Positions 47,282 to 54,689 are shown, counted from the first letter of the stretch. The stretch: DNA of 64,000 nucleotides from USCg-Taylor sp050740455 (GCA_050740455.1 JBOIDF010000005.1:29333-93332); one strand, 5' to 3'. Translations and numbers: made by a program. The notes: generated by a model not told the origin, from the letters alone.

Positions 47282-47822
47282 TGGGGAATAGTTTACTACG
47301 CTCCGGTTCTACGCCGCTCAACGGAGCGCGAGTTGAGCGGCGCTCCTTGACGAGGAGAAAGACGAAGTCTTTCGACCGAGTCATAGGGGCGAAGCCGCGA
47401 TCCTATCCATGCGCATCGAGGATGCCTATGGACGATTATAAGACCTCATGTGTAACCCATGTCCCCGGACTTTTTTGTACCTATCTCCCCGACCGCTCTC
47501 TGGGACAGACCACGATATATTTGTTTATGCGTTGCAGCAGGTGCGCTATTGGTATCGATATATCGTGGTCTGTCCCCTAATTCCCCGGCAAGTGACGGTT
47601 AAGCCGAAAGCATCGGATGTCGCGTATCGCGATCGACAGGACGGAAGTTGCTGATGCGCGCACTCTCGTTCAACAGGTCACCGATCCGATCCGCACTACC
47701 TTGAAAAGTTTCCCGGTAAGTCCGACAGGCTGCTAGCACAATAATTAAGGACTCTGCCTAATCAACTATTAGCCACGAAACAAAGAATACGGTATTTTCG
47801 TAATCAAAATGCGGAGGATGCC
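47282..47822. other. Gap between hicA and the RelE-type pair
   Basis: No gene is supported in these 541 bases. They hold the right end of the 784-bp repeat, including an 11-base-pair inverted repeat at 47312-47342, then the GGGACAGACC hairpin at 47502-47576. About 28 bases at 47588-47615 copy the end of the TPR gene with two mismatches (compare 46569-46596). Confidence 0.6.
47502..47576. repeat. Hairpin element with GGGACAGACCACGATATAT arms
   Basis: A perfect 19-base inverted repeat (47502-47520 and 47558-47576) encloses 37 bases. The left arm begins exactly where the 784-bp repeat stops. The GGGGACAGACCACG motif recurs at 48919-48942. Such motifs are known near REP-associated transposases, but none is seen here. 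Confidence 0.75.
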
Positions 47823-48026
47823 ATGATGACAACCGTCGAGACAATTGAGCGCGCCATCGAGCAGCTTCCTTCCAACGAACTCGCTAAGTTGCGACGCTGG
47901 TTCTTGGAATTTGATGCTGCTGCTTGGGATGCTCAGATTGAGGCAGATGCCGCTGCCGGAAAATTCGATGCATTAGCTGAAGAGGCTTTAGCTGAATACC
48001 ATAACGGTAAGGCACGCGAGATTTGA
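47823..48026 (+). CDS. Antitoxin of a RelE/ParE-type toxin-antitoxin pair
   Basis: The 67-residue protein has the short helical form TVETIERAIEQLPSNELAKL and RRWFLEFDAAAWDAQIEADA, typical of antitoxins paired with RelE/ParE-like toxins. GGAGG lies seven bases before the ATG. The stop overlaps the toxin start by four bases. No N-terminal DNA-binding fold is evident. Confidence 0.82.
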   Translation: MMTTVETIERAIEQLPSNELAKLRRWFLEFDAAAWDAQIEADAAAGKFDALAEEALAEYHNGKAREI

Positions 48027-48283
48027 AGCATTTCACGTCGAGTCAGTTCCGGCGCTGTTTCGATGCTCTACCAACCGACATTCAGGATCTCGCCCGACGC
48101 AACTACGCCCTTCTCAAGCAGAATCCGGCGCACCCGTCGCTACGATTCAAATCCGTGTATGGCGGACGCTTCCGCAGCGTCCGGGTCGGTATCCATTACC
48201 GTGCTCTTGGCGTGCCCGTCCCAGAGGGAGTGCAGTGGTTCTGGATTGGACCGCACGCCGAGTATGACAAGTTCTTTGGCTAA
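48023..48283 (+). CDS. RelE/ParE-superfamily toxin
   Basis: The 86-residue protein starts at TTG within the TTGA overlap with the antitoxin. It shows LKQNPAHPSLRFKSV and GGRFRSVRVGIHYRALGVPV, the basic core of RelE/ParE-type toxins, ending IGPHAEYDKFFG. RelE members cut mRNA in the ribosome, ParE members poison gyrase; the sequence alone does not decide. The stop codon lies inside the attC site. Confidence 0.85.
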   Translation: MKHFTSSQFRRCFDALPTDIQDLARRNYALLKQNPAHPSLRFKSVYGGRFRSVRVGIHYRALGVPVPEGVQWFWIGPHAEYDKFFG

Positions 48284-48366
48284 CCCATTCGCTCAACCGG
48301 ACGCCGGAAAGATCCGCGCCCTTCCTTTGCCATAGTAGCGGCGCCGGTTAGCTCTATCGTTCGGGC
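48278..48366 (+). repeat. Integron attC recombination site (probable)
   Basis: The 89-base site starts with GGCTAAC overlapping the toxin stop and ends with GTTCGGG. The arms GCT-C-AACCGG-A-CGCCG (48291-48306) and CGGCG-CCGGTT-AGC (48339-48352) pair fully apart from two unpaired bases, C48294 and A48301. On the bottom strand these are G and T, the same extrahelical G and T described for attC sites such as aadA7. The terminal boxes fit RYYYAAC/GTTRRRY imperfectly. Confidence 0.7.
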
Positions 48367-48382
48367 TCCCGATAGATAGTCC

Positions 48383-48580
48383 ATGATTTGTCATCTTATC
48401 GGCATCAACCACAGCTACCAATATCTCGGGTATCGCGGCGTCATTGGGAGGCTTTCGATGCATATCTCTTCTCGTTCTGTCGGAGCGCAGGCGTTCTTCT
48501 CATCGCCGAAGAACTGAGCGAGGAATCTGTCGAGAAGTGGGCTTTCGGAGGTGCGCAAGGATCGGTCGCAGGCAAGCGAC
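48383..48580 (+). pseudogene. Frameshifted fragment of a conserved protein with LIAEE motif
   Basis: One frame from the ATG at 48383 gives MICHLIGINHSYQYLG. A second frame continues with EAFDAYLFSFCRSAGVLLIA and EELSEESVEKWAFGGAQGS. Together they resemble a family of uncharacterised proteins that begins with a LIGINH-type strand followed by LIAEE. A frameshift between the two parts and the missing C-terminus make it a remnant. Confidence 0.45.
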
Positions 48581-48616
48581 GGTTAAGCTTAGGTACGTTT
48601 GGCCGTCATCAACGCA

Positions 48617-48919
48617 ATGCCCATCCACGTAAACCGTGAAGTCGAGCCGACCGGGGTGCCTGAGGAGTTTGCGCGCTCCGCGGTTGCCTACCTGGACAGT
48701 GCCGAGAAGCTCAACTCGCTAATGGCTGACGGACAGTGGTCCTCAAACTTTCACCGAGGGCAAGCGGTCCTTTGGCTCATATTCCATGCAGTCGAGCTCT
48801 TCTTGAAGGCCTGTATACTTCGCCTAGACCCGGCTGCAAAGGTCAGCGGTCATTCTCTTCCTTGGCTTTCCTGTGCCTCTTTATCGGCTGCGCACGGGAA
48901 GGGCGAAAAAGAGCAATAG
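48617..48919 (+). pseudogene. Truncated HEPN-like protein
   Basis: Residues FARSAVAYLDSAEKLNSLMA and FHRGQAVLWLIFHAVELFLK look like the first helices of a HEPN-type protein. After HSLP the similarity is lost and the frame ends in a GGGGACAGACC repeat at 48918. The gene seems to have lost its C-terminal half. HEPN proteins are often parts of toxin or defence pairs. Confidence 0.45.
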
Positions 48920-48942
48920 GGGACAGACCAGGACAGACCACG
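48918..48942. repeat. Tandem GGGACAGACC motif
   Basis: GGGGACAGACCA is followed at once by GGACAGACCACG, then a T-run. It is the same motif as the arms of the hairpin at 47502-47576 and marks the point where the HEPN-like fragment breaks off. Confidence 0.65.
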
Positions 48943-49130
48943 TTTTTTATACAGTATCCGCGTTGGGCGTCTCAAGCGTATGCCCACCGACCAATCTGGT
49001 TCAGCACGGCTGCCATTTCTGTCGCTTCTCGAGCATGGCGTAATGACATGAATCATTCACTGTCACACTCGCATAGTGGCGGTGAGTGCTTTTTTCCTCG
49101 CGACGTGATGCAGGGTTGCGGCTACCCACA

Positions 49131-50939
49131 CTATTTAAGGTTCTCCTCGGTGTAGAGCGAGAGTTCGATCAGGCGTTCGAGGAGCTCTGCAGGCGGAATT
49201 CCCGGAAAGTTCTTGTACACGAGCTCTTTCGCGAACAATCGGCTGATGAAACGAAGCTTGAGGGCCTTGTTTTTCGATGCGTAGACGAAGTCACGATGGC
49301 CGTTATTGATCACGATCACGTTCTGATCCGCATCGAAACGCGATCGCCAAAGTTGACCCGCTGCACGTTGGAAGGTGTAGCCAGGAAGCCCCGAGCGGCT
49401 CGCAGAGATATCTTTAGTCTCGGGTATGAGTGAATCCGTTACCGTGACGAGGGCCTCCGCTTGGCAGCTGAGAGGCCCTTGGGTGATCGACAACCTGATC
49501 CGCACGAGCCCAGGCTCGGCAGGCGCCGTAAAGGTCGCGATCTCGGCCGTGGCATCCTGGAGCGAACCTTCGCCCTCGACGATCTCCCATGACCAGGTGA
49601 GGCCCTCCTCGACCCGGTGGCCCGTGCGATCGCGGGCGATGGCAGAGAAGGTTCGCGATTGGCCGACCGCGACGACACAGGAGGCCGGTGATACGCGCAC
49701 TTGAAACAAGGGACCCGCGAACTCGAAAAAGTGCCGCTGTCGTTCTTCGGACGTGCCCGCCCGCCCGGTCTCCGCCGCGCCATTGGGCAGGCTTATCCGG
49801 GCATCCCCGCTCGCAGGTTGCCCCGGGCCCGGGCGGGCGCGCTCGTGGATCTCGAACCAGTCATATTCCTCCGCCGGCAAGGCGAGCAAGGCTTCCTTGA
49901 AGGCTTTCTGAATGGTCCGCAAGATCTGTTGACTGGTTTGCTCCTCCTCGGCGCGGCGCTGTTCCTCCATGAGCTTAGCGAGTGCCTCCTCTAAGGGGCC
50001 TAGGCTTTCGATGAAAGCGGCAAACACATGGTCGTAAATGACGCCCATACGCGTCGCTGGCGTCACCTGCACAAAGGGCGCATCCACGATGCCCTGGAGC
50101 GTCCTCTCCGTCCAGGGGGTCCGCGCCAGGGCGTCAATCTCGGCCAGATCTTCTATGAGCCGTGTGCCTGAGCGATAGAGCCCCACCTTTTTGGCCGGAT
50201 CGGGATCCGACAGATAGATCTCGACGTAGGCTTGGCCGAAGGCGGTGGTCGGTATCGGCAAGCCGTGCAGTAAGCGCCCGGTGAATTGCCGGGGCTCAAC
50301 CTTAAACTCTTTTCGGGCGTGTCGATCCGCGATCTTGATCGCGACACCCGATTGCCGGATCCGCTCGCGCAACTCCGAGGCGAGGTACCATTGGATCTTC
50401 TCGCCGCTGAACTGCCGGATCCCTGACAGCAACGGGGCCACGGTGAGTTCGGTGCCGCGGGCGGGAAAAAGCAGCCGCCGCGCGGTCACCGTATAGCTCG
50501 GATCGTTGCGCCTCATCCGCATCGTGTAGGTTCGGCCATCAACGGCCGCCGAGGTCAGCGTGAGCTCCTCACCAACCGTCCAAAAACTCAGTAGGCCTAT
50601 CCCGAACTCCCCCTGGATCCCTGCCACCCCGTTGGCCTTGAGCCGGCGTTTCATCGAGTCGCAAATATGCGTCGCCACGTACCGAAAGTCAGGAAGGCCC
50701 TCCGGATCCCTCACGATCCCCCGGCCATCGTCCGCGATCGTGAGGTAATGCGCCCCGTGTTCCCGACCGCGCGTGATCGTGATCGTCCGAGCGCCCGCAT
50801 CGATGCTGTTCTCTACGAACTCGGCCACGGCCTTGAGGGGATTGGTCTGTGAGAGCGCGATGATGGTGATGGCGTTCCAGTCATCTCCAATCCGAAGCCG
50901 GCCGGTTTTCGCAGCGGCGTGTTCCGATTTAGGCGCCAT
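49131..50939 (-). CDS. Stand-alone GHKL (Hsp90/MutL-like) ATPase with an Ig-like domain
   Basis: The 602-residue protein has an N-terminal ATPase: N-box EFVENSIDAGA (40-50), ADDGRGI (69-75) and GIQGEFGIGLLSFW (107-120). A transducer-like region follows to about residue 330, then a charged helical stretch (LMEEQRRAEEEQTSQQ). An Ig-like beta domain lies at roughly 400-495 (FQVRVSPASCVVAVGQSRTF). A conserved-looking C-terminal domain (RSRFDADQNVIVINNGHRDF) ends it. It is not MutL, HtpG or GyrB by length or order. It stands alone between decayed genes and hipBA, which is typical of defence or stress genes in islands, but the function is unknown. Confidence 0.8.
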   Translation of the reverse strand: MAPKSEHAAAKTGRLRIGDDWNAITIIALSQTNPLKAVAEFVENSIDAGARTITITRGREHGAHYLTIADDGRGIVRDPEGLPDFRYVATHICDSMKRRLKANGVAGIQGEFGIGLLSFWTVGEELTLTSAAVDGRTYTMRMRRNDPSYTVTARRLLFPARGTELTVAPLLSGIRQFSGEKIQWYLASELRERIRQSGVAIKIADRHARKEFKVEPRQFTGRLLHGLPIPTTAFGQAYVEIYLSDPDPAKKVGLYRSGTRLIEDLAEIDALARTPWTERTLQGIVDAPFVQVTPATRMGVIYDHVFAAFIESLGPLEEALAKLMEEQRRAEEEQTSQQILRTIQKAFKEALLALPAEEYDWFEIHERARPGPGQPASGDARISLPNGAAETGRAGTSEERQRHFFEFAGPLFQVRVSPASCVVAVGQSRTFSAIARDRTGHRVEEGLTWSWEIVEGEGSLQDATAEIATFTAPAEPGLVRIRLSITQGPLSCQAEALVTVTDSLIPETKDISASRSGLPGYTFQRAAGQLWRSRFDADQNVIVINNGHRDFVYASKNKALKLRFISRLFAKELVYKNFPGIPPAELLERLIELSLYTEENLK

Positions 50940-51125
50940 CGCTCAATGTGGCCACTTTATGATCGTTATAGCAGTCGCGCCAAAGCACCCGTTAGAGTAT
51001 ATCAAACGGAGCACGCGGACTGGAGCGCAAGCTGATATTTCAAGACTTGACACCGCGTACGCGCGCAGAACCACGGCTGCCCGGTGCATACCGCAGACGC
51101 GACGGCAGCGGCACGACGAGTTGCT

Positions 51126-51209
51126 GGCAGCCGGCGTAGCGTGCGCCGCGCGCACGATTGAAGTCCACTTTCTCATTTCGGGCGCATGGCGCACGCTACG
51201 CCGGCTGCC
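51126..51209. repeat. 22-bp perfect inverted repeat upstream of hipBA
   Basis: The arms at 51126-51147 and 51188-51209 are perfect inverted copies (GGCAGCCGGCGTAGCGTGCG plus two bases) around a 40-base loop. The right arm runs into the first hip operator. It may be a dispersed repeat or a terminator-like structure. Confidence 0.75.
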
Positions 51210-51340
51210 TAATTTATTAGGCGCTATCCTGTTTATCGCCTAATTTTCTAGGCATTTTTCCGTAGATCAGTATTGACGTAATCAGCATGTTTAGCCTAAT
51301 ATATTAGGCACTATCTAACTTAACGCCTAAAATTATGGGC
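51207..51340. promoter_or_regulatory. Operator array and promoter of hipBA
   Basis: Four related palindromes occur: GCCTAATTTATTAGGC (51207-51222), GCCTAATTTTCTAGGC (51238-51253), the perfect GCCTAATATATTAGGC (51294-51309) and GCCTAAAATTATGGGC (51325-51340), the last one covering the hipB ATG. Start-to-start distances are 31, 56 and 31 bases. TTGACG (51273-51278) and TAATAT (51297-51302, 18-base spacer) form a likely promoter overlapped by the third site. Autorepression by HipB is inferred. Confidence 0.75.
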
Positions 51341-51670
51341 ATCAAGAAGATCCTCCCCACTAAGGCCGCGGAGCGTACCAAGGAGCTTGGCTACCGGGTA
51401 CGTCTGGCCAGGACGCGCCGCGGGATGTCTATCGCCGAAGTCGCGGCCAAGGCCGGCATCAACCGGAACACGCTCAACGCGCTGGAACTCGGCAGGCCCG
51501 GCGTCGCGCTCGGGGCCTACGTCACCGTTCTGTGGGCGCTCGGCCTCGACAAGACGCTGGACGCCGTCGCCCACCCCGACGCAGACATGCACGGCAAGAC
51601 CCTGGAAGCTTCGCGCCGGCCCGCGCGCGTCCGCAAGTCGCAGAAGTCGAAGAACGAATATGACTTCTGA
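51335..51670 (+). CDS. hipB: HipB-type antitoxin, XRE-family regulator
   Basis: The 111-residue protein has one XRE helix-turn-helix (about 20-75; RTRRGMSIAEVAAKAGINRN, TLNALELGRPGVALGAYV) and a basic tail ending KSQKSKNEYDF. It would bind HipA and the operator array. It overlaps hipA by 11 bases. Confidence 0.9.
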   Translation: MGIKKILPTKAAERTKELGYRVRLARTRRGMSIAEVAAKAGINRNTLNALELGRPGVALGAYVTVLWALGLDKTLDAVAHPDADMHGKTLEASRRPARVRKSQKSKNEYDF

Positions 51671-52928
51671 GCGCCAGGCCTACATCTACGTCCAGCTGCC
51701 CGGCACCCTCGACACCGTGCCGGCAGCACTGCTGAAGGTCGAGAAGCTCCGCGAAGGGACCTCCGTCGGCCGTATCCGCTACGGCGACCGCTATCTGGAG
51801 CGCAAGGAGGCAATCGCGCTCGATCCCTTCAAGCTTCCGCTCGGGAGTACCGTCCACGAATTCACCAAGCTGAAGGGCATTCCCGGCGCCGTGCGCGACG
51901 CCGGCCCCGACGCATGGGGACGGCGCGTGATCGAGCACAAGCTGCAACGCAGCCCCGGCGACCTGGAAGAAATCGACTACCTCTTGAACGGCCCTCAGGA
52001 CGGCGCGGGCTATCTGAGCTTTGGCCTGAAGCTTGAGCCTCCTGCGCCGAAACGCAAATACAACCGCACTCATCAACTAGCGGACCTGGTCGAGGCTGCG
52101 GAGGCAATCGAAGAAGGAAAGCGAGTGCCGGTACACATCCTCGAGCAGCTCGAACCCGGCACCTCGATGGGCGGCGCGCGGCCAAAGGCCACCATCGAGG
52201 ACGGCAATCGCCTGTGGATCGGGAAACTCCCGGAAAAAGCCGACCGCTGCAACTTGCAGCGGATCGAATACGCGACCATCGAGCTTGCCCGCCGCTGCGG
52301 CATCGCCGCCTGCAACGCACGGCTTGACTCCATCGGCGGACGCGACGTGCTCATGGTCGAGCGTTTCGACCGCGAATACACCGAGGGCGGCTATCTCCGC
52401 TTCGGCCTCGTCAGCGGGCTTACCCTGCTCGACTGCGACGAGAACTATCTCGACCGGGAACGCTGGTCCTATCCCCTGCTCGCCGACGAGCTGCGCCGGT
52501 GGTCGGAGAAGCCCGACGAAGATCGCATCGAGCTATTCCGGCGCATCGTCTTCAATGCCGCCGTGACCAACAACGACGACCACCCCCGCAACCACGCGGT
52601 GCGCCGCACGGCGCACGGCTGGCGCCTGACGCCGGCGTATGACCTGGTGCCTGCACCCGTCGTCAGCCTCGAGCGCCGCGATCTCGCGATGACGATCGGC
52701 ACCTACGGCCGCACAGCAAGCATCTACAACCTGCTCTCTCAATGCGAGCGGTTCGGACTGACAACCGACGCGGCTAGAAAGGAAATCGAGAAGATGGTCG
52801 CAACGCTGCGGACCTGGCGGGACCATTTCCGCGCCTGCCGCGTATCCGAGAAGGATACCGAGTACATCGCGCCGGCATTTCTGCCTGACTGTTTCTTTTT
52901 TGAAAGGCCGGTGGAAGCGCCGAAATAA
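51660..52928 (+). CDS. hipA: HipA-family serine/threonine kinase toxin
   Basis: From the ATG at 51660 the protein has 422 residues. N-terminal HipA domain (about 20-120), then the kinase: Gly-rich loop PGTSMGGARPKA (166-177, with the usual autophosphorylation serine), catalytic NNDDHPRN (304-311) and metal aspartate in AYDLVPAP (Asp328). E. coli HipA phosphorylates GltX; other family members hit other targets. All catalytic residues look intact, so the toxin is probably active. A longer upstream frame would overlap hipB and is not used. Confidence 0.9.
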   Translation: MTSERQAYIYVQLPGTLDTVPAALLKVEKLREGTSVGRIRYGDRYLERKEAIALDPFKLPLGSTVHEFTKLKGIPGAVRDAGPDAWGRRVIEHKLQRSPGDLEEIDYLLNGPQDGAGYLSFGLKLEPPAPKRKYNRTHQLADLVEAAEAIEEGKRVPVHILEQLEPGTSMGGARPKATIEDGNRLWIGKLPEKADRCNLQRIEYATIELARRCGIAACNARLDSIGGRDVLMVERFDREYTEGGYLRFGLVSGLTLLDCDENYLDRERWSYPLLADELRRWSEKPDEDRIELFRRIVFNAAVTNNDDHPRNHAVRRTAHGWRLTPAYDLVPAPVVSLERRDLAMTIGTYGRTASIYNLLSQCERFGLTTDAARKEIEKMVATLRTWRDHFRACRVSEKDTEYIAPAFLPDCFFFERPVEAPK

Positions 52929-53116
52929 ACGGTCCCGCCACCGGTCAATGTCGGCGCCTATGTTTGCCGGTCTCGATCCCAAGAAGGTCTTGAAGATGGA
53001 TTCAACCCGTTCACCAGCGGAGTCGCACTCCGAGAACCGATCTTCTACGGTGGTGAATCTGCATACAGCTTCCAATAGCGCGATCTCTCGCCAAGGAAGT
53101 ACGCGAACGACGAGGA
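52929..53116. other. Gap between hipA and repeat copy 2
   Basis: No gene is supported in these 188 bases. A minus-strand frame crossing the region shows protein-like runs such as DRFSECDSAGERVESIFKTF, which could be a transposase remnant, but I cannot name a family. The stretch ends at the left border of the second 784-bp repeat. Confidence 0.4.
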
Positions 53117-53223
53117 GCTGCGCCCTCGGCCTGCCTGGGGCTTGGCATCGCATCGCTGCCCAGTCATTCGCTCTATCGGCGTGTAATTAATCGACCCTGG
53201 ACTACCCTGGACCCTTTCTCGCG

Positions 53224-53270
53224 AACCGGCAGCGCGGCTTTCGCGCTGCCGGTTGAATGAAATGTTAGGC
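53224..53270 (-). repeat. Half-attC-like stem at the hicB 3' end, copy 2
   Basis: Same sequence as 46825-46871: GCCTAAC over the hicB stop followed by the AACCGGCAGCGCG stem. It also lacks the right-hand box. Confidence 0.4.
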
Positions 53271-53480
53271 GGCTTGGACTTCGACAACTTCGCTGGATGA
53301 GGAGGGGCGCGGAATCGATTGGCCATCGTTCTTCATGCCTTCGAGATGGAACGCTATGGCTTCGCGAATTAGGGTAAGGACTTCTTCCCTGGCTTCTCCG
53401 GCCGCGACGCAGCCCGGCAGGTCGGGCACGTACGCACCATACGAGGTAGGGCCTTGTTCGACGACGACTAGATAGCGCAT
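53265..53480 (-). CDS. hicB: HicB-family antitoxin (copy 2)
   Basis: The encoded 71 residues are identical to those of 46866-47081. Both copies sit inside the 784-bp repeat, so their promoters are the same and they should be cross-functional. Duplication is probably recent because no change was seen. Confidence 0.9.
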   Translation of the reverse strand: MRYLVVVEQGPTSYGAYVPDLPGCVAAGEAREEVLTLIREAIAFHLEGMKNDGQSIPRPSSSSEVVEVQAA

Positions 53481-53491
53481 GATTGGAACTC

Positions 53492-53680
53492 CTATTTCTT
53501 GAGGCCGGCTTGCTTAAGCGCGCTGCTGAGGGTGCCGGGCGGAACATCAATGCTCAGCTTGCCAGAAACCGTGACCGATCCCGATTTCGTTCGGTGATGA
53601 ACCTGCCGATGGCTTCCTTTCATGCGAACTTGAAACCATCCGTCGGCCTCAAGCAGCGCAATGAGCTCGTTCACCTTCAT
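53492..53680 (-). CDS. hicA: HicA-family mRNA interferase toxin (copy 2)
   Basis: The 62 residues are identical to those of 47093-47281, with the same GSHRQ active-site histidine. The gene starts opposite a 222-base gap, of which only the last two bases before 53903 lie outside the repeat. Confidence 0.92.
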   Translation of the reverse strand: MKVNELIALLEADGWFQVRMKGSHRQVHHRTKSGSVTVSGKLSIDVPPGTLSSALKQAGLKK

Positions 53681-53902
53681 TGGGGAATAGTTTACTACGC
53701 TCCGGTTCTACGCCGCTCAACGGAGCGCGAGTTGAGCGGCGCTCCTTGACGAGGAGAAAGACGAAGTCTTTCGACCGAGTCATAGGGGCGAAGCCGCGAT
53801 CCTATCCATGCGCATCGAGGATGCCTATGGACGATTATAAGACCTCATGTGTAACCCATGTCCCCGGACTTTTTTGTACCTATCTCCCCGACCGCTCTCT
53901 CC

Positions 53903-54094
53903 TTAACCACCGACTTCGGGTACGGAGAGACTTCGGCAAATCTTTCGCGCCAGTTTATTGGAGATTTCAGTATGGCGCGGAACAGCCTCGACGGCGCCAG
54001 TGTTCGGATTGGTCCAAAGCGAGTGCGATCTACCTTCGCGCTTGAGATAACAGCCGTGTTGTCGCAAATGCAAGAGTAGCGCGCTCCGTTTCAC
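53903..54094 (-). CDS. hicA: HicA/YcfA-type toxin of a second, unrelated hic module
   Basis: The 63-residue protein starts at GTG in a GTGA overlap with the upstream hicB. It reads VKRSALLLHLRQHGCYLKRE, GRSHSLWTNPNTGAVEAVPR and HTEISNKLARKICRSLSVPE, typical of the YcfA-like HicA branch, with the active-site histidine in GRSHSLW. It differs clearly from the HicA inside the repeat. Its stop is two bases from the right border of repeat copy 2. Confidence 0.9.
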   Translation of the reverse strand: MKRSALLLHLRQHGCYLKREGRSHSLWTNPNTGAVEAVPRHTEISNKLARKICRSLSVPEVGG

Positions 54095-54306
54095 GACAGC
54101 ACGACAGTTTCGCGCTCCGCCTCTGCCGGCACACCGCGTAGGCAATCCTCACGGCGGTCTTCAAGAATTAAAGCAATCGCCTCGGCCAAACTGTCTCGGG
54201 CCTCCTCCTTGTTTCGGCCTTGACCATTGGCGCCAGGGATCTCGGGGCAGTAGGCGATAAACCACTGGCCGTCTCTTTCAATAATCGCAGTAAACTCGTT
54301 TCGCAT
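54091..54306 (-). CDS. hicB: HicB-family antitoxin of the second hic module
   Basis: The 71 residues MRNEFTAIIERDGQWFIAYC, PEIPGANGQGRNKEEARDSL and AEAIALILEDRREDCLRGVP are a textbook short HicB. The order here is antitoxin first, then toxin, opposite to the module in the repeats. No promoter was identified upstream. Confidence 0.92.
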   Translation of the reverse strand: MRNEFTAIIERDGQWFIAYCPEIPGANGQGRNKEEARDSLAEAIALILEDRREDCLRGVPAEAERETVVLS

Positions 54307-54689
54307 ATCGCATCCGCAGGCAGTAATAAGATCGTCTGCCGCTCAATATACCGCTCGCGGCTTCCGCCGTCTAACGAGTGACATGGACCTTCCCCGAGCG
54401 GCGCCGGGACTGCTGGGCTGGGGGCCGAACGCGGCCTCATTCCCGACCGGTTGCTGCGTCTGGGCAACCGTAAGACCCGCTGAGCCCCACGAAGGAGATT
54501 TGGACCATGGCTGAGAGTTTGTGAAAAAACCTACTGCGCTCGGGATCTCGTGTTCCGGCGGTGCTCGGAATCCTCATGTATTGGCGACGTCGCGGGGTCG
54601 GCCACAGGCACGGCCGCACCCGAGTACCGGCGGTTCCGGTCGCCCGATACGCGTTACCCGCTCTCGCCTGTGCCAGCGACGCGATCTGA
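54307..54689. other. Gap between hicB and the secreted protease
   Basis: No gene is supported in these 383 bases. On the plus strand AAGGAGATTTGG precedes a five-codon frame (MAESL), probably the start of a lost gene. No repeat shared with the rest of the window was found. Confidence 0.5.

Larger units (their letters stand above)
46718..47501. repeat. 784-bp direct repeat, copy 1
   Basis: This block recurs at 53117-53900 with a constant offset of 6,399 bases; I found no mismatch in the parts compared, and the encoded frames are the same. It carries hicAB on the minus strand and about 220 bases of flank. The left border is T/G against A/G in the other copy; the right border falls directly before GGGACAGACCACG here. 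Confidence 0.93.
53117..53900. repeat. 784-bp direct repeat, copy 2
   Basis: This is the partner of 46718-47501 with the same hicAB pair. Together the repeats bracket 5,615 bases that include the RelE-type pair, the GHKL ATPase and hipBA. The right border lies two bases before the end of the second hicA-type gene (53903). Confidence 0.93.

Noticed and set aside
47312..47342. 11-base-pair inverted repeat as a terminator or attC
   Set aside because: There is no T-run and no GTTRRRY/RYYYAAC boxes; it is only noted as a hairpin inside the 784-bp repeat.
51207..51340. GCCTAAT palindromes as attC boxes
   Set aside because: They are compact symmetric 16-mers repeated at fixed spacing before hipB, which fits operators, not recombination sites.
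52533..53153. 206-codon minus-strand frame as a gene
   Set aside because: Most of it is antisense to hipA. Only the short part beyond hipA looks protein-like, and no family could be named.
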